Origin: an uncultured bacterium
GTDB lineage: Bacteria; Planctomycetota; Phycisphaerae; Phycisphaerales; SM1A02
Assembly (NCBI GenBank): GCA_903919715.1
Contig: CAIXJC010000049.1
Location: 1 to 39,083, forward strand
DNA: 39,083 nt
Reading direction: 5' to 3'
Shown here: one piece after another, positions 8,585-16,845 of the stretch
Layout of the letters: each line of letters opens with the position of its first letter
Numbering within the stretch: position 1 is the first letter of the stretch
Notes under the pieces: generated by a model
The model's input: only the letters and a program-made list of their open reading frames with translations
Databases searched by the model: none
Told to the model about the DNA's origin: nothing
Translations under genes and position numbers: made by a program

Positions 8585-9595
8585 ATGAGCCTTCTACCGG
8601 ACACTGATTTATTATTGCCGACGCTTGCTGCTCGACTTGGCGCAGTGGCGAAGCGGTTCGAACAAGAGCTCGTCAGCGACTTGCCAGCCGTCAACAAATT
8701 GGTGCGGCATGTCGAACATTATCGAGGGAAAATGCTCCGCCCGACCTTGGTGATCGCATCAGGCCTTGCAGTGCGGGCGAATTCCATCGTGAATCACACG
8801 AGTCATGCGAGCCAGGTGATCGACGAGAGTCTCGATGCGCTGGCAGCAGTTGTCGAAATGATTCATATGGCAACGCTCGTCCATGATGATGTTCTGGATG
8901 AAGCCGACCTGCGGCGTGGAGGTGCGACGGTCAATAGTTTGCGTGGCAACGAAACCGCCGTGATGCTTGGAGATTTCCTCTTCTCAAGTTCGTTTCATCT
9001 TTGCTCGTCGGTCGGCGAGTCGTGGCTGAATAGCGAGCTCAGTTTGATGACATCTCAGTTGTGTAGCGGCGAAATCCTTCAGCTTTCGCACCGCGGTGAT
9101 TTAACGTTGGACGCGTCGACCTATTTCGAAATCATCCGCCGCAAAACTGGCGTTCTCGCCGGCGCATGCTGTGGATTGGCTGCTCGCTTGACTGGAGCGA
9201 CGCCTGCAGTCTGCGAGGCGCTGCGGTTGTTCGGTGAAGAACTTGGAATGGCATTTCAAATTCAAGACGATGTCCTCGACTTGATCGGCGAAGAACGAGT
9301 TGTTGGGAAGACGCTCGGCATCGATTTGCGCAAGGGGAAATTCACACTTCCTCTTGTGACGCATCTGACCCGTTGCAGTCCCGATGTTCGTGCGTTGACT
9401 ATTCAAGCAATCGAGCAATGCGATGTTCCAACGCTGCTGCGATTGATCGAATCAACTGAGTCGCTTACAGCATCTCGTGAACATGCGGTGGGATTCGTGT
9501 CGAAGGCAAAGTCTCGCCTCTCGATCTTGACCGAAAGTTCGGCGCGTCAAATGCTCTGCTCGATCGCAGATGCGACGATTGAACGCGAATTCTGA
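8585..9595 (+). CDS. Polyprenyl diphosphate synthase (trans, long-chain type)
   Basis: A 336-residue trans-prenyltransferase that elongates allylic diphosphates with isopentenyl diphosphate. Both aspartate-rich motifs are present: the first as LVHDDVLDEADLRRG with DDVLD at residues 101-105, the second as IQDDVLDLIGE with DDVLD at 228-232. The GKMLRP motif at about 49 and KTLGIDLRKGKFTLPL after the second motif complete the family signature. The residues before the first motif are small or medium (MATLVH), as in long-chain octaprenyl or heptaprenyl synthases that make the quinone side chain, but chain length cannot be fixed by eye. It converges on the TlpA-like gene with only 19 bases between. 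Confidence 0.93.
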   Translation: MSLLPDTDLLLPTLAARLGAVAKRFEQELVSDLPAVNKLVRHVEHYRGKMLRPTLVIASGLAVRANSIVNHTSHASQVIDESLDALAAVVEMIHMATLVHDDVLDEADLRRGGATVNSLRGNETAVMLGDFLFSSSFHLCSSVGESWLNSELSLMTSQLCSGEILQLSHRGDLTLDASTYFEIIRRKTGVLAGACCGLAARLTGATPAVCEALRLFGEELGMAFQIQDDVLDLIGEERVVGKTLGIDLRKGKFTLPLVTHLTRCSPDVRALTIQAIEQCDVPTLLRLIESTESLTASREHAVGFVSKAKSRLSILTESSARQMLCSIADATIEREF

Positions 9596-9614
9596 TTTTT
9601 GCAGCTTCGGTTTT

Positions 9615-10976
9615 TTACTTTGCCCAACTGCGGCTCTTCGCAGGCGTTTTTCCACTGGCTTTGGCAAGAGCGGCGTTCGCAGCGATGATCGGGTCAAGCA
9701 CCTGCGCATCAAGACCGTCTGGAACGCCGAGCCAGCGAACGATTCCGTCGCTCGAAATGATGGCGATACATGGGATGGATTTAATCCCGAATCCTTTCGA
9801 AGTCTGTTGCGAAGGATCGAGAGCGATCGAGTAACGAAAACTTGACTCCTTCAGTTTTTTCTTTTGGAGGCCAGTTTCAAATGCAGACTTCGATTCGTCA
9901 GATAAGCCAACAACCGAAATTGTGTTTCCGTAGTGCGTGGCGATTTCATTCATGTGCTCTCTCGCAGCCATGCATGGTCCGCACCAAGTTGCGAAGAAGT
10001 CGATCACAACAACCTTCCCAGCCATCTCTGGTTTGTTGGTGATCCAAGTGCCAACATTCAAGTTGGGGCTTGGTTTTCCGCGTAAATCAGCGCAACGAGT
10101 GAATGGATCAGTAAATGAGGGGAATTCAACTCCTGCTGGCAATGGAGCAGCTGTTGCCTTGGGCCGTTGAGCCACTTTGATGTCTTGTTTTGGCTCCGCC
10201 AATAAGAGTTTCGCCGCGGCCGCCGCGCCCTTTTCGGTCAGTCCGACATATCGAATCACACCGTTTCGATCAACAACCAGATTGACTGGTTTTTTATAGA
10301 TGCCAAGCGCGTCACACCACTCTCCGCCTTCGTCGATGCAGAGATTCGCCTTGGTGGTGAATTTCTCCAAACGCTTTGATGCTGATTGGAGATTGTTCGG
10401 TACTTGCAAGCCAATCACAATCACGGCATTGTCATTCGCCAAGTCGTTTGTCGATCCCAGCGCAGCAACAATTCGATCGACGACTGCGGGCGAGGCCGAA
10501 CTGGCATCAATGCTCTGAACGATGAGGACATTTCCTTCCAACTTTGGTGCAGCCTTCGTCGCTGTTGGTCCGACCCACTTGACCTTTGCGGTGATCGGCG
10601 CCAGGGCATAACCAACGCCTCCTTCGATTGCGGTTCGGTCGGCTGGGTCGAGATGCGCTACCCATGATTTCTCGGGAGCCTTGCACTCAACTCGCTTCGC
10701 TTCTTCCTCTTTGGGTGCTACAGGTTCTGCGGGCTTCGTTGCAGGCTTCGGCGCAGATGGCTTCGGTGGAGGTGGTGCCGTCTCTTCTTCGTACTTGCGG
10801 ATTTCCTCCTCCGTTGGCTCGGTGGGTGAAGTATTTGCAGGCGTCGTTGGCGCAGTGGGTTCTTCTTTTGGCGGTGGTGGCGGTTGCGGCGGAGCGAATC
10901 CTCCTCCTTGTCCATTTGCGGTCGAAAAGAAAGAGCTCAATACAAGCGACAAAATCGCTGTGGAAGTCTTGCGCAT
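9615..10976 (-). CDS. Exported TlpA-like thioredoxin protein with proline-rich stalk
   Basis: A 453-residue secreted protein. A signal peptide (ILSLVLSSFFSTANGQ) is followed by a roughly 85-residue Pro/Glu/Lys-rich stalk (PPQPPPPPKEEP, PPPPKPSAPKPATKP). Then come two thioredoxin-fold regions. The first, about residues 145-260, ends NLVVDRNGVIRYVG and lacks a CxxC pair. The second has a TlpA/ResA-type active site VIDFFATWCGPCMAAREH near residue 330, ending with the cis-Pro segment GIKSIPCIAIISSDGIVRWLG. TlpA proteins reduce or maintain thiols in exported proteins such as cytochromes. The stalk suggests a wall- or membrane-spanning linker. It lies 24 bases downstream of panC's stop on the same strand, with no functional link evident. 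Confidence 0.85.
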   Translation of the reverse strand: MRKTSTAILSLVLSSFFSTANGQGGGFAPPQPPPPPKEEPTAPTTPANTSPTEPTEEEIRKYEEETAPPPPKPSAPKPATKPAEPVAPKEEEAKRVECKAPEKSWVAHLDPADRTAIEGGVGYALAPITAKVKWVGPTATKAAPKLEGNVLIVQSIDASSASPAVVDRIVAALGSTNDLANDNAVIVIGLQVPNNLQSASKRLEKFTTKANLCIDEGGEWCDALGIYKKPVNLVVDRNGVIRYVGLTEKGAAAAAKLLLAEPKQDIKVAQRPKATAAPLPAGVEFPSFTDPFTRCADLRGKPSPNLNVGTWITNKPEMAGKVVVIDFFATWCGPCMAAREHMNEIATHYGNTISVVGLSDESKSAFETGLQKKKLKESSFRYSIALDPSQQTSKGFGIKSIPCIAIISSDGIVRWLGVPDGLDAQVLDPIIAANAALAKASGKTPAKSRSWAK

Positions 10977-11000
10977 CCGTGCAGTCTATCGAGCCGCAAC

Positions 11001-11837
11001 TTAAACCCCAATCTCTGCATTGTCTATCAAACGAATCGAACCAAGCTTTACAGCGATCAACGCACGAGCCGATTTTCCGTCCGGCTCAAGTTTTCCAAGG
11101 GTTTTTGGACTACGAATGACCGCATACTGCGTTTCGAGTCCGTGCTGATCCAAAATTTGGCGCATCAGAGTTTCGCCTTCTGCTGCGGTTGAGCAATTCA
11201 TCGCTGACTGAAGCGCTTGCCAGATTCCCAGTGCCGATGATCGCTGTGCCGCATCGAGATAGCGATTGCGACTACTCATCGCTAGCCCGTCCGGCTCTCG
11301 AACGGTTGGACAGGGAATAATCTTCAGAGACTTCCACCGGGCCGAATCCTGCTCGACCATTTGCGTGATCACCTGCAGTTGCTGAAAGTCTTTTTCGCCG
11401 AAGAATGCAATTGATGGCTCACAGAGGTCGAATAGGCGACTGACAACTTGGCAAACCCCACCAAAGTGAGTGGGACGTATCGCGTCCTCGAGACGAGGGG
11501 TCGTTGCAATTGGCGGAAGGGGAAATCGTGCGGCTTGAGCTGCGGCAGTTTCTATGCCGTTTGGATAAATCGCTTCGATGGACGGAACAAAGACGGCAGC
11601 GGCGCCAGCGGATTCCGCGATTTTCAGATCCGCCTCGAGAGTCCGCGGATATCTCGCATAGTCCTCATTGGGTCCAAACTGCGTTGGATTGACAAATATG
11701 GTCACAAGTACGGGGCGACCGCTGGCAGCGCCTGCGCGGATCAGGGATGCATGCCCTTCATGGAGCGCTCCCATCGTCGGGACGACTGCTCCGCCACGGG
11801 TCGAGCCTAATTCCGCAGAAGTTTCGATAAATTTCAT
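11001..11837 (-). CDS. panC: Pantoate-beta-alanine ligase (pantothenate synthetase)
   Basis: A 278-residue enzyme joining pantoate and beta-alanine with ATP to make pantothenate, the coenzyme A precursor. Signatures are VVPTMGALHEGHASLI near residue 18 (the HxGH nucleotide-binding motif), FVNPTQFGPNEDYARYPRT, FGEKDFQQLQVI in the middle and AMSSRNRYLD with the KMSKS-like loop. Length is normal for the family. The gene is divergent from iscS, with 79 bases between starts, so the two promoters share that short segment. No other pantothenate genes lie in the window. Confidence 0.96.
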   Translation of the reverse strand: MKFIETSAELGSTRGGAVVPTMGALHEGHASLIRAGAASGRPVLVTIFVNPTQFGPNEDYARYPRTLEADLKIAESAGAAAVFVPSIEAIYPNGIETAAAQAARFPLPPIATTPRLEDAIRPTHFGGVCQVVSRLFDLCEPSIAFFGEKDFQQLQVITQMVEQDSARWKSLKIIPCPTVREPDGLAMSSRNRYLDAAQRSSALGIWQALQSAMNCSTAAEGETLMRQILDQHGLETQYAVIRSPKTLGKLEPDGKSARALIAVKLGSIRLIDNAEIGV

Positions 11838-11847
11838 GCCATTTGCC

Positions 11848-11898
11848 TTGAAGCGATGGGAGTCTCTACTACAATGCGCAATTGAGAATCAGTCTCAA
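11848..11898 (+). promoter_or_regulatory. iscS promoter with Fur-box-like palindrome
   Basis: A sigma70-like promoter can be read as TTGAAG at 11848-11853, a 16-base spacer and TACAAT at 11870-11875. At the expected transcription start lies a perfect inverted repeat, TTGAGA (11882-11887), five-base spacer, TCTCAA (11893-11898). The core TGAGAATCAGTCTCA matches the 7-1-7 Fur consensus TGATAATNATTATCA at 11 of 14 defined positions. A Fur-type repressor bound here would cover the start site of the iron-sulfur assembly operon. Promoter and palindrome are read from sequence; the identity of the regulator is inferred. Confidence 0.6.
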
Positions 11899-11916
11899 CT
11901 TACTAGAAGGAAAGCC

Positions 11917-13173
11917 GTGATTTTACCCAATAGCCCAACATCCAAGAATCCAATCTACCTCGATCACGCCGCAACGACTCGGTGCGACCCCAAGGTTGTC
12001 GAAGCGATGCTTCCCTATTTCACCGAAAGATTCGGAAATGCGGGATCGCGCAATCACCAATTCGGTTGGCAGGCAGAAGACGGTATTGAAATCGCCCGCG
12101 AGCACGCAGCGAAGTTGATCGGCGCCCAGCCGAAAGAGGTCATCTTCACCTCGGGCTCGACTGAGTCCAACAACCTTGCGATCAAAGGCGCTGCAGAGAT
12201 TTATGCTCGTGCCGCTGCTGGGCAGACTGGGCGTGGACACATCGTGACGGCTGCGCATGAGCACAAGGCCGTTCTTGATCCCATCCGCCGCCTGATGCGC
12301 GAGGGCTTCGATGCGACATTCATTCAACCTCCGCCAGATGGAGTGATCACAGCAGAAATGGTCAAAGCTGCGCTGCGGCCTGACACGATTCTGGTCTCGA
12401 TCATGTGGGCGAACAATGAACTTGGAACGATCAATGAAGTTCCTCAGATTGGTCGTTTATGCCATGAAAAAGAGGTGATTTTTCATACTGACGCGACGCA
12501 GTGGGTCGGAAAGATGCCGACAAATGTCGAAACGGATCAAATTGATTTGCTCTCGTGGAGTGGCCACAAGATTTACGGCCCCAAGGGAGTTGGAGCGCTT
12601 TATGTTCGCCGACGCAAGCCGCGCGTGCGTTTGGAAGCGTTGCAGGATGGCGGCGGTCAAGAACGCGGTATGCGCTCTGGAACCCAGAATGTCAGTGGGA
12701 TCGTTGGATTCGGCAAGGCATGCGAACTCTGCTTCAACGAGATGGAGTCTGAAGGAAAACGTCTCTTGGCGATGCGAAATCGCTTGGAAACTGAATTGAA
12801 GAAGAGAATCGAAGTGACAGTGGTGAATGGTCACGAGACCAAACGACTGCCAAACATTTCCAATATCTCATTCGGTTTCGTCGAAGGTGAAAGTTTGATG
12901 ATGGGCGTGCGCGAAATCGCTTGCTCGTCTGGATCCGCTTGCACGAGCGCAAGTCTTGAACCTTCCTATGTACTGAAGAGTCTCGGGATTGGCGATGATC
13001 TCGCTCATTCATCATTGCGACTTTCGCTTGGTCGTTGGACGACCGATGCGGAAATCGATTCAGCGATTGAGATGATCGAAACTGCGGTGAATCATCTTCG
13101 CCGTCTCAGCCCGCTTTACGATTTACATAAAGAAGGGGTCGATCTCTCCAAGATTGTTTGGCAAGCGCATTGA
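11917..13173 (+). CDS. iscS: Cysteine desulfurase IscS-type
   Basis: A 418-residue PLP enzyme that takes sulfur from cysteine and passes it as a persulfide to the scaffold IscU. The PLP lysine is K218 in SGHKIYGPKGVGALYVRR, and the catalytic cysteine is C342 in SSGSACTSASLEP, the group I loop typical of IscS/NifS rather than SufS. The N-terminal motif IYLDHAATTRCDP is intact. The open frame continues upstream to 11668 through panC's antisense region, but GTG at 11917 with AGAAGGA 7 bases upstream is the sensible start and gives a family-length protein. It heads iscS-iscU-iscA and is probably iron-regulated through the palindrome at its promoter. Confidence 0.95.
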   Translation: MILPNSPTSKNPIYLDHAATTRCDPKVVEAMLPYFTERFGNAGSRNHQFGWQAEDGIEIAREHAAKLIGAQPKEVIFTSGSTESNNLAIKGAAEIYARAAAGQTGRGHIVTAAHEHKAVLDPIRRLMREGFDATFIQPPPDGVITAEMVKAALRPDTILVSIMWANNELGTINEVPQIGRLCHEKEVIFHTDATQWVGKMPTNVETDQIDLLSWSGHKIYGPKGVGALYVRRRKPRVRLEALQDGGGQERGMRSGTQNVSGIVGFGKACELCFNEMESEGKRLLAMRNRLETELKKRIEVTVVNGHETKRLPNISNISFGFVEGESLMMGVREIACSSGSACTSASLEPSYVLKSLGIGDDLAHSSLRLSLGRWTTDAEIDSAIEMIETAVNHLRRLSPLYDLHKEGVDLSKIVWQAH

Positions 13174-13259
13174 GTGTAAGAACAGCCTTTTGGGACCCAA
13201 GCGAGTTTGTGAAAGATTATTCAGAACAACCGTATCAGTAAGCACAGAAAGTAAACAAC

Positions 13260-13700
13260 ATGGCATACAGCACTAAAGTCATAGATCATTACGAAAATCC
13301 ACGAAACGTCGGAGCATTTGGCACTTCCAAGGAAGTCGCCGCTCGTCGAGACATTGGAATTGGCATCGTGGGCGCACCAGAATGCGGCGACGTCATGCAG
13401 CTCCAGATTAAAGTCAGCGAGCAGGGAATTATCGAAGATGCGAAGTTTAAATGCTTCGGTTGCGGATCCGCAATCGCAAGTTCTTCGCTTGCCACCGAGT
13501 GGATCAAAGGCAAGACCGTCGATGAGGCATTGACGATTCGCAACACGCAGATCGTCGAAGAGCTCAGTTTGCCGCCCGTCAAGATTCATTGCAGCGTGCT
13601 CGCAGAAGATTCCATTCGCAGCGCGATCGAAGATTGGAAGAAGAAGTCCGGCGCGTCGCCGGCGAGTCCGTCAACAACGCCAGTGACTCAACACGCCTAA
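13260..13700 (+). CDS. iscU: Iron-sulfur cluster scaffold IscU
   Basis: A 146-residue scaffold on which Fe-S clusters are assembled with sulfur from IscS. The ligands are visible: C42 and D44 in APECGD, C65 in KCFGCGSAIASS, and H110-C111 in KIHCSVLAEDSIRSAI. The N-terminus (YSTKVIDHYENPRNVG) is typical. Compared with a usual length near 128 residues it has a Ser/Pro/Thr-rich tail (SGASPASPSTTPVTQHA). It starts 86 bases after iscS and ends 11 bases before iscA. The HscA-binding LPPVK motif (residues 104-108) is present, suggesting an Hsc chaperone pair elsewhere in the genome. Confidence 0.95.
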   Translation: MAYSTKVIDHYENPRNVGAFGTSKEVAARRDIGIGIVGAPECGDVMQLQIKVSEQGIIEDAKFKCFGCGSAIASSSLATEWIKGKTVDEALTIRNTQIVEELSLPPVKIHCSVLAEDSIRSAIEDWKKKSGASPASPSTTPVTQHA

Positions 13701-13711
13701 AGGAGTTTGAA

Positions 13712-14137
13712 ATGCCGCTTCATGTGACCGAAACTGCCGCTCGTGAAATCGACACCATCATCCAACAGCAAGGACTCGACGCAGGAAAGATCTGCTTACG
13801 CGTCGGCGTCAAGGGTGGCGGATGTTCTGGCTTTTCCTACATTCTCGATCTCACAGAGGTCCAGAAAGACTCTGACGAGTGTTGGTCCTATTCTTATGCT
13901 CGTCGCACGGCGAAGGCTGGTGCTGGCGAAGGTGCGGGCGCAGTCGCCGTCGCAACAGCAGTCGCGGAATCTGCAGGCGAACCATTTACGGTGAGAGTTG
14001 TGTGCGATCCAAAGTCGTACCTGTATCTCAACGGAACCACCATCGACTTCAAAGATGAAATCATGGGACGTGGATTTGTGTTCAACAATCCCAACGCCAC
14101 GACATCGTGTGGTTGCGGTTCCAGTTTTAGCGCATAA
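13712..14137 (+). CDS. iscA: IscA/SufA-type iron-sulfur carrier with internal insertion
   Basis: A 141-residue A-type carrier that holds iron or clusters for delivery to apoproteins. The three ligand cysteines are C38 (GGGCSGFSY), C133 and C135 (SCGCGSSF). Start ATG at 13712 follows AAAGGAG at 13700-13706; a longer upstream frame overlaps iscU and is rejected. Most family members are about 107 residues. Here a Gly/Ala-rich segment of roughly 30 residues (ARRTAKAGAGEGAGAVAVAT and neighbours, about 63-90) sits between the first cysteine loop and the VVCDPKSYLYLNGT strand. The insertion looks like a flexible loop and should not remove the ligands. Last gene of the isc run. Confidence 0.92.
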   Translation: MPLHVTETAAREIDTIIQQQGLDAGKICLRVGVKGGGCSGFSYILDLTEVQKDSDECWSYSYARRTAKAGAGEGAGAVAVATAVAESAGEPFTVRVVCDPKSYLYLNGTTIDFKDEIMGRGFVFNNPNATTSCGCGSSFSA

Positions 14138-14194
14138 AGATTTCGCAAATAACTCGCGATCGAATTCAGGGATCTGAATGAGGGTTCGTACGGA

Positions 14195-14232
14195 CTGTTT
14201 TTGCAGCGCGATTTCGCCATAAACAGGGGGTG
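14195..14232 (+). repeat. Island repeat, copy 1
   Basis: Bases 14212-14232 contain a 21-bp element starting TTTCGCCATAAACAGGGGG, identical to copy 2 at 14901-14921. Just upstream at 14195-14200 is CTGTTT, the complement of AAACAG inside the element, so this copy can form a small stem-loop. It stands between iscA and the broken GYF gene and marks the left edge of the accessory region. Confidence 0.8.
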
Positions 14233-14325
14233 GCGTTAAAAGTGGAGTGAAGCGATTCAATCATTGGCAGTGTTGTTGGTTCGGTTCGGCCGTCACGGCG
14301 CCGAAGACTGTTAGATTGTGCATAT

Positions 14326-14750
14326 ATGTCGAACGAATGGTATTGGGCCCGGGATGGAAAGAAGGTCTGGCAGAGTGGGCGGAGGCCCGAAAAGTCAGCG
14401 GTTTATTTCCCAATGATCCTCTAAAGCTTCCTTCGCAGGTCGCAAGTCCTCAGAACGTGCCGTTTGATGACAGTTTGCCTCCAGAATTTTCATCAGCCCC
14501 AACTTCATGTTTACGGCAGGGACCAGCGATCGGAGGAAATCCATCCATTACGGGTTGTTGCCCGAAGTGCGGAAGATCGACATGGAAATGTCATTTGGGT
14601 TGTCTGCCAACACTTTTCATTGTTTTGCTTTTTCCCATTGGGTTGTTGCTCTTGCTGATGCCGAGGCGCTGGGAATGTGCAACTTGTCACTACTCATATA
14701 CATCGAGTGATAAGCCTTATGGATTTACTGGTTCCACGACAAACGTTTGA
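14326..14750 (+). pseudogene. Broken GYF_2-like / zinc-ribbon membrane protein gene
   Basis: Two frames together look like one damaged gene. The frame from ATG 14326 reads MSNEWYWARDGKKV, the usual opening of a bacterial GYF_2 domain, and stops after 32 codons. The frame from ATG 14337 reads GWKEGLAEWAEARKVSGLF, the usual closing of the same domain, and continues to 14750. The roughly 25-residue middle of the domain is missing. The remaining part carries CPKCGRSTWKC and CATCHY zinc-ribbon cysteine pairs around a hydrophobic segment (LPTLFIVLLFPIGLLLLLM), so the intact protein was probably a membrane protein with a zinc ribbon. A shortened 137-residue product from 14337 could still be made. 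Domain names are by eye; the deletion history is inferred. Confidence 0.5.
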
Positions 14751-14867
14751 TGCTGGTTGAAGTACAGAGAGCATGTCGTATGTCTTGAGTGTCAAGTCGA
14801 AAGAGTGGCAGTCGTTCTTCTCGTTGCGAAAGGTCTATGGGTTAAGCGGCTGGATTGGCGCTGCGCT

Positions 14868-14921
14868 TACGGGCAAATTACGAGGTGAAATCAATGGGGC
14901 TTTCGCCATAAACAGGGGGTG
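14868..14921 (+). repeat. Island repeat, copy 2, with inverted partner arm
   Basis: Bases 14901-14921 are an exact 21-bp copy of the element at 14212-14232. About 22 bases upstream lies TTACGGGCAAA, close to the complement of the GCCCG-type arm seen at 17919. The pair therefore forms an imperfect inverted repeat. The 14751-15007 interval otherwise holds only a weak 53-codon open frame (14773-14934) that runs through the repeat and is not called. Confidence 0.75.
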
Positions 14922-15007
14922 TGGCGGAATCTGATCGCATTTTTGGACTTTTCATTTCGCTGCGGTATGTTTGGCTCGCCCGTTTGGCATTTTTCCACAG
15001 ACTTCCT

Positions 15008-16651
15008 ATGCGGCTTCTTCAATTCACTTGCGTTTTCGTGCCAGTTGCCTTGGCTGCATTCTTGAGCAATCCACTCGCGTCCGCAGTTGGAACGTGGCAG
15101 GCCATCACTGCACCCTGTCCAAATTATTCTGGCGGTGGACTCATGTTGCTTTCTGACGGGACCGTGCTCTGCAAATCCTCAGCAGGCGCAGCGGATGGTT
15201 ATGGCAACATTTGGAATCGGCTGATTCCAAACATCGCGGGCAGTTATGTCGGCGGTAGTTGGTCTGCGATTGCGCCAATGAACGACACGCGTCTTTATTT
15301 TTCGTCACAGCTATTGCGCGATGGTCGTTTGTATGTGGCGGGTGCCGAATACGGAACGGGCAAGGCAACTGGGGAGGTTTATGACCCTCTCACAAATCTG
15401 TGGACTCCGACGGCTTCTCCAGGCGCAAACATCTCCGATGCGAATTCCGAGATCCTCGCAGATGGGCGCATACTTCAAGCGCGAGTTGCGACGACGCTCA
15501 AGTCAAATGTGATCTTCAACCCGATCACCAACACATACGCGACTGGCGCATCGTGCATTGGCATCCATAACGAATCAGTATGGGTCAAATTGCGCGACGG
15601 CAGCATCTTGATGGTCGATCGCAATTCAACGGCATCCGAGCGCTATCGCCAGACGACTGGTACGTGGGTCGCAGACTCGACCGTTCCGGTTGAGCTCTAT
15701 ACCCCGTTTGGATCAGAAACTGGTGGAGCCGTATTACTCCCAGACGGACGTGCGTTTTTCGCTGGATCTATCGGCAAAACTGCGATCTATACGCCGGGTG
15801 TCGCCGGCGCGAACGGAACGTGGATTGCAGGCGCAGACATTCCCAGCAGCCAAGCAGCGCCAGATGCACCGATGGCGATGATGGCTAACGGAAAAGTGCT
15901 TTGCGCATTTTCGCTTGTGCCAACTACGAATGACCACTTTCCATCGCCGACTTCATTTTATGAATACGACCCAGTCGCCAACGCATTCACCCAGATTGGC
16001 GCTCCCGCTGGCGGAACAAGTTCGAATGACCCCGTGTTCATCTTTACATTTATTGATCTTCCCGATGGAAAGATTCTCTGTGCGAAGCAGGGATCTCGAT
16101 CATTTTGGATTTACACGCCGGACGGCGTGCCCGTTGTTGGCGCAGCGCCCATCATTTCATCCGTCATTCGCGGGTCAACCGGAGTCTTCACTCTTACTGG
16201 TCAGCAGTTGAATGGCATCAGCGAAGGTGCTTCATACGGTGATGACTGGCAGATGAACACGAACTATCCCGTTGTTCGCCTCGAACGAACTGGAGGAGTT
16301 TATTACGCACGGACCTTTGACTGGAGCAGCACGGGCGTTCAGACTGGAGCACTCGTTACGACAACTCGGATGACTGTTCCCTCGAACGTTCCATTCGGCA
16401 GTTACAACCTCCGTGTTACTGCCAACGGAATTGCATCGTTGCCTTGGACATTCTGGAATCCAAATCCAAGTTGCCTCGCCGACGTAAATCTGGACGGACG
16501 GGTCGACGGTGCAGATCTCGCCATCGTCTTGGGTTCGTGGGGAACGAGCGGGAATTTCGGTGGAGCCGATATCAATGGTGATGGAACGATCGATGGATTC
16601 GATCTCGGATCACTCCTTGCGAGTTGGGGAGTCTGCCCGACTGGGCCGTAA
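15008..16651 (+). CDS. Secreted kelch-like beta-propeller protein with C-terminal dockerin module
   Basis: A 547-residue exported protein. The signal peptide begins at ATG 15008 (MRLLQFTCVFVPVALAAFLS); the frame extends to 14921 through a repeat copy, which is not a credible start. Seven repeats of the form L-x-DG-x-h-h-x-x-G (for example LLSDGTVLCK, LLRDGRLYVAG, ILADGRILQA, LLPDGRAFFAG, DLPDGKILCA) suggest a seven-bladed galactose-oxidase-like propeller at about residues 30-380. A beta-sandwich like the galactose oxidase C-terminal domain follows (LTGQQLNGISEGASYGDDW). The last 55 residues carry two calcium-loop repeats, DVNLDGRVDGAD and DINGDGTIDGFD, of dockerin type. Copper ligands of galactose oxidase are not evident, so a binding rather than oxidase role is likelier. 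Confidence 0.85.
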   Translation: MRLLQFTCVFVPVALAAFLSNPLASAVGTWQAITAPCPNYSGGGLMLLSDGTVLCKSSAGAADGYGNIWNRLIPNIAGSYVGGSWSAIAPMNDTRLYFSSQLLRDGRLYVAGAEYGTGKATGEVYDPLTNLWTPTASPGANISDANSEILADGRILQARVATTLKSNVIFNPITNTYATGASCIGIHNESVWVKLRDGSILMVDRNSTASERYRQTTGTWVADSTVPVELYTPFGSETGGAVLLPDGRAFFAGSIGKTAIYTPGVAGANGTWIAGADIPSSQAAPDAPMAMMANGKVLCAFSLVPTTNDHFPSPTSFYEYDPVANAFTQIGAPAGGTSSNDPVFIFTFIDLPDGKILCAKQGSRSFWIYTPDGVPVVGAAPIISSVIRGSTGVFTLTGQQLNGISEGASYGDDWQMNTNYPVVRLERTGGVYYARTFDWSSTGVQTGALVTTTRMTVPSNVPFGSYNLRVTANGIASLPWTFWNPNPSCLADVNLDGRVDGADLAIVLGSWGTSGNFGGADINGDGTIDGFDLGSLLASWGVCPTGP

Positions 16652-16689
16652 AAATCACCTTCGATGCGAAGTGGATTGCCCCCTCGGTT

Positions 16690-16742
16690 GTGGTCAAAAA
16701 TCGACCGTTTTATGGCGATTTTTGCCCGCAAAACCCCGTTTT
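16690..16742 (+). repeat. Island repeat, degenerate inverted copy 3
   Basis: Between the two dockerin genes, GTTTTATGGCGA is followed almost at once by TTTGCCCGCAAAAC. The left part is the complement of the GCCATAAA arm of copies 1 and 2; the right part resembles the GCCCGTAAA arm of the copies at 17877-17974. The element is a degenerate inverted pair combining both arm types. Confidence 0.5.
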
Positions 16743-16845
16743 AAAGTCCGAAGGAAATTCCAAAGTTCCTCGGGATCTGTGATTTCTGGGAGTATGTTGA
16801 AGGGACTCTGTTTTTACAAGGTCGTCACCTCACAGGAGTCCACAT

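Noticed and set aside
11668..11916. N-terminal extension of IscS by 83 residues
   Set aside because: It runs antisense through panC and the promoter; GTG 11917 has a good ribosome-binding site and gives the family's usual start.
14773..14934. 53-codon open frame on the plus strand
   Set aside because: It contains the island repeat in its 3' part, resembles no family I know and is short enough to arise by chance.
15008..16651. Galactose oxidase enzyme
   Set aside because: The propeller repeats fit, but the Tyr-Cys cofactor and copper ligands could not be identified.
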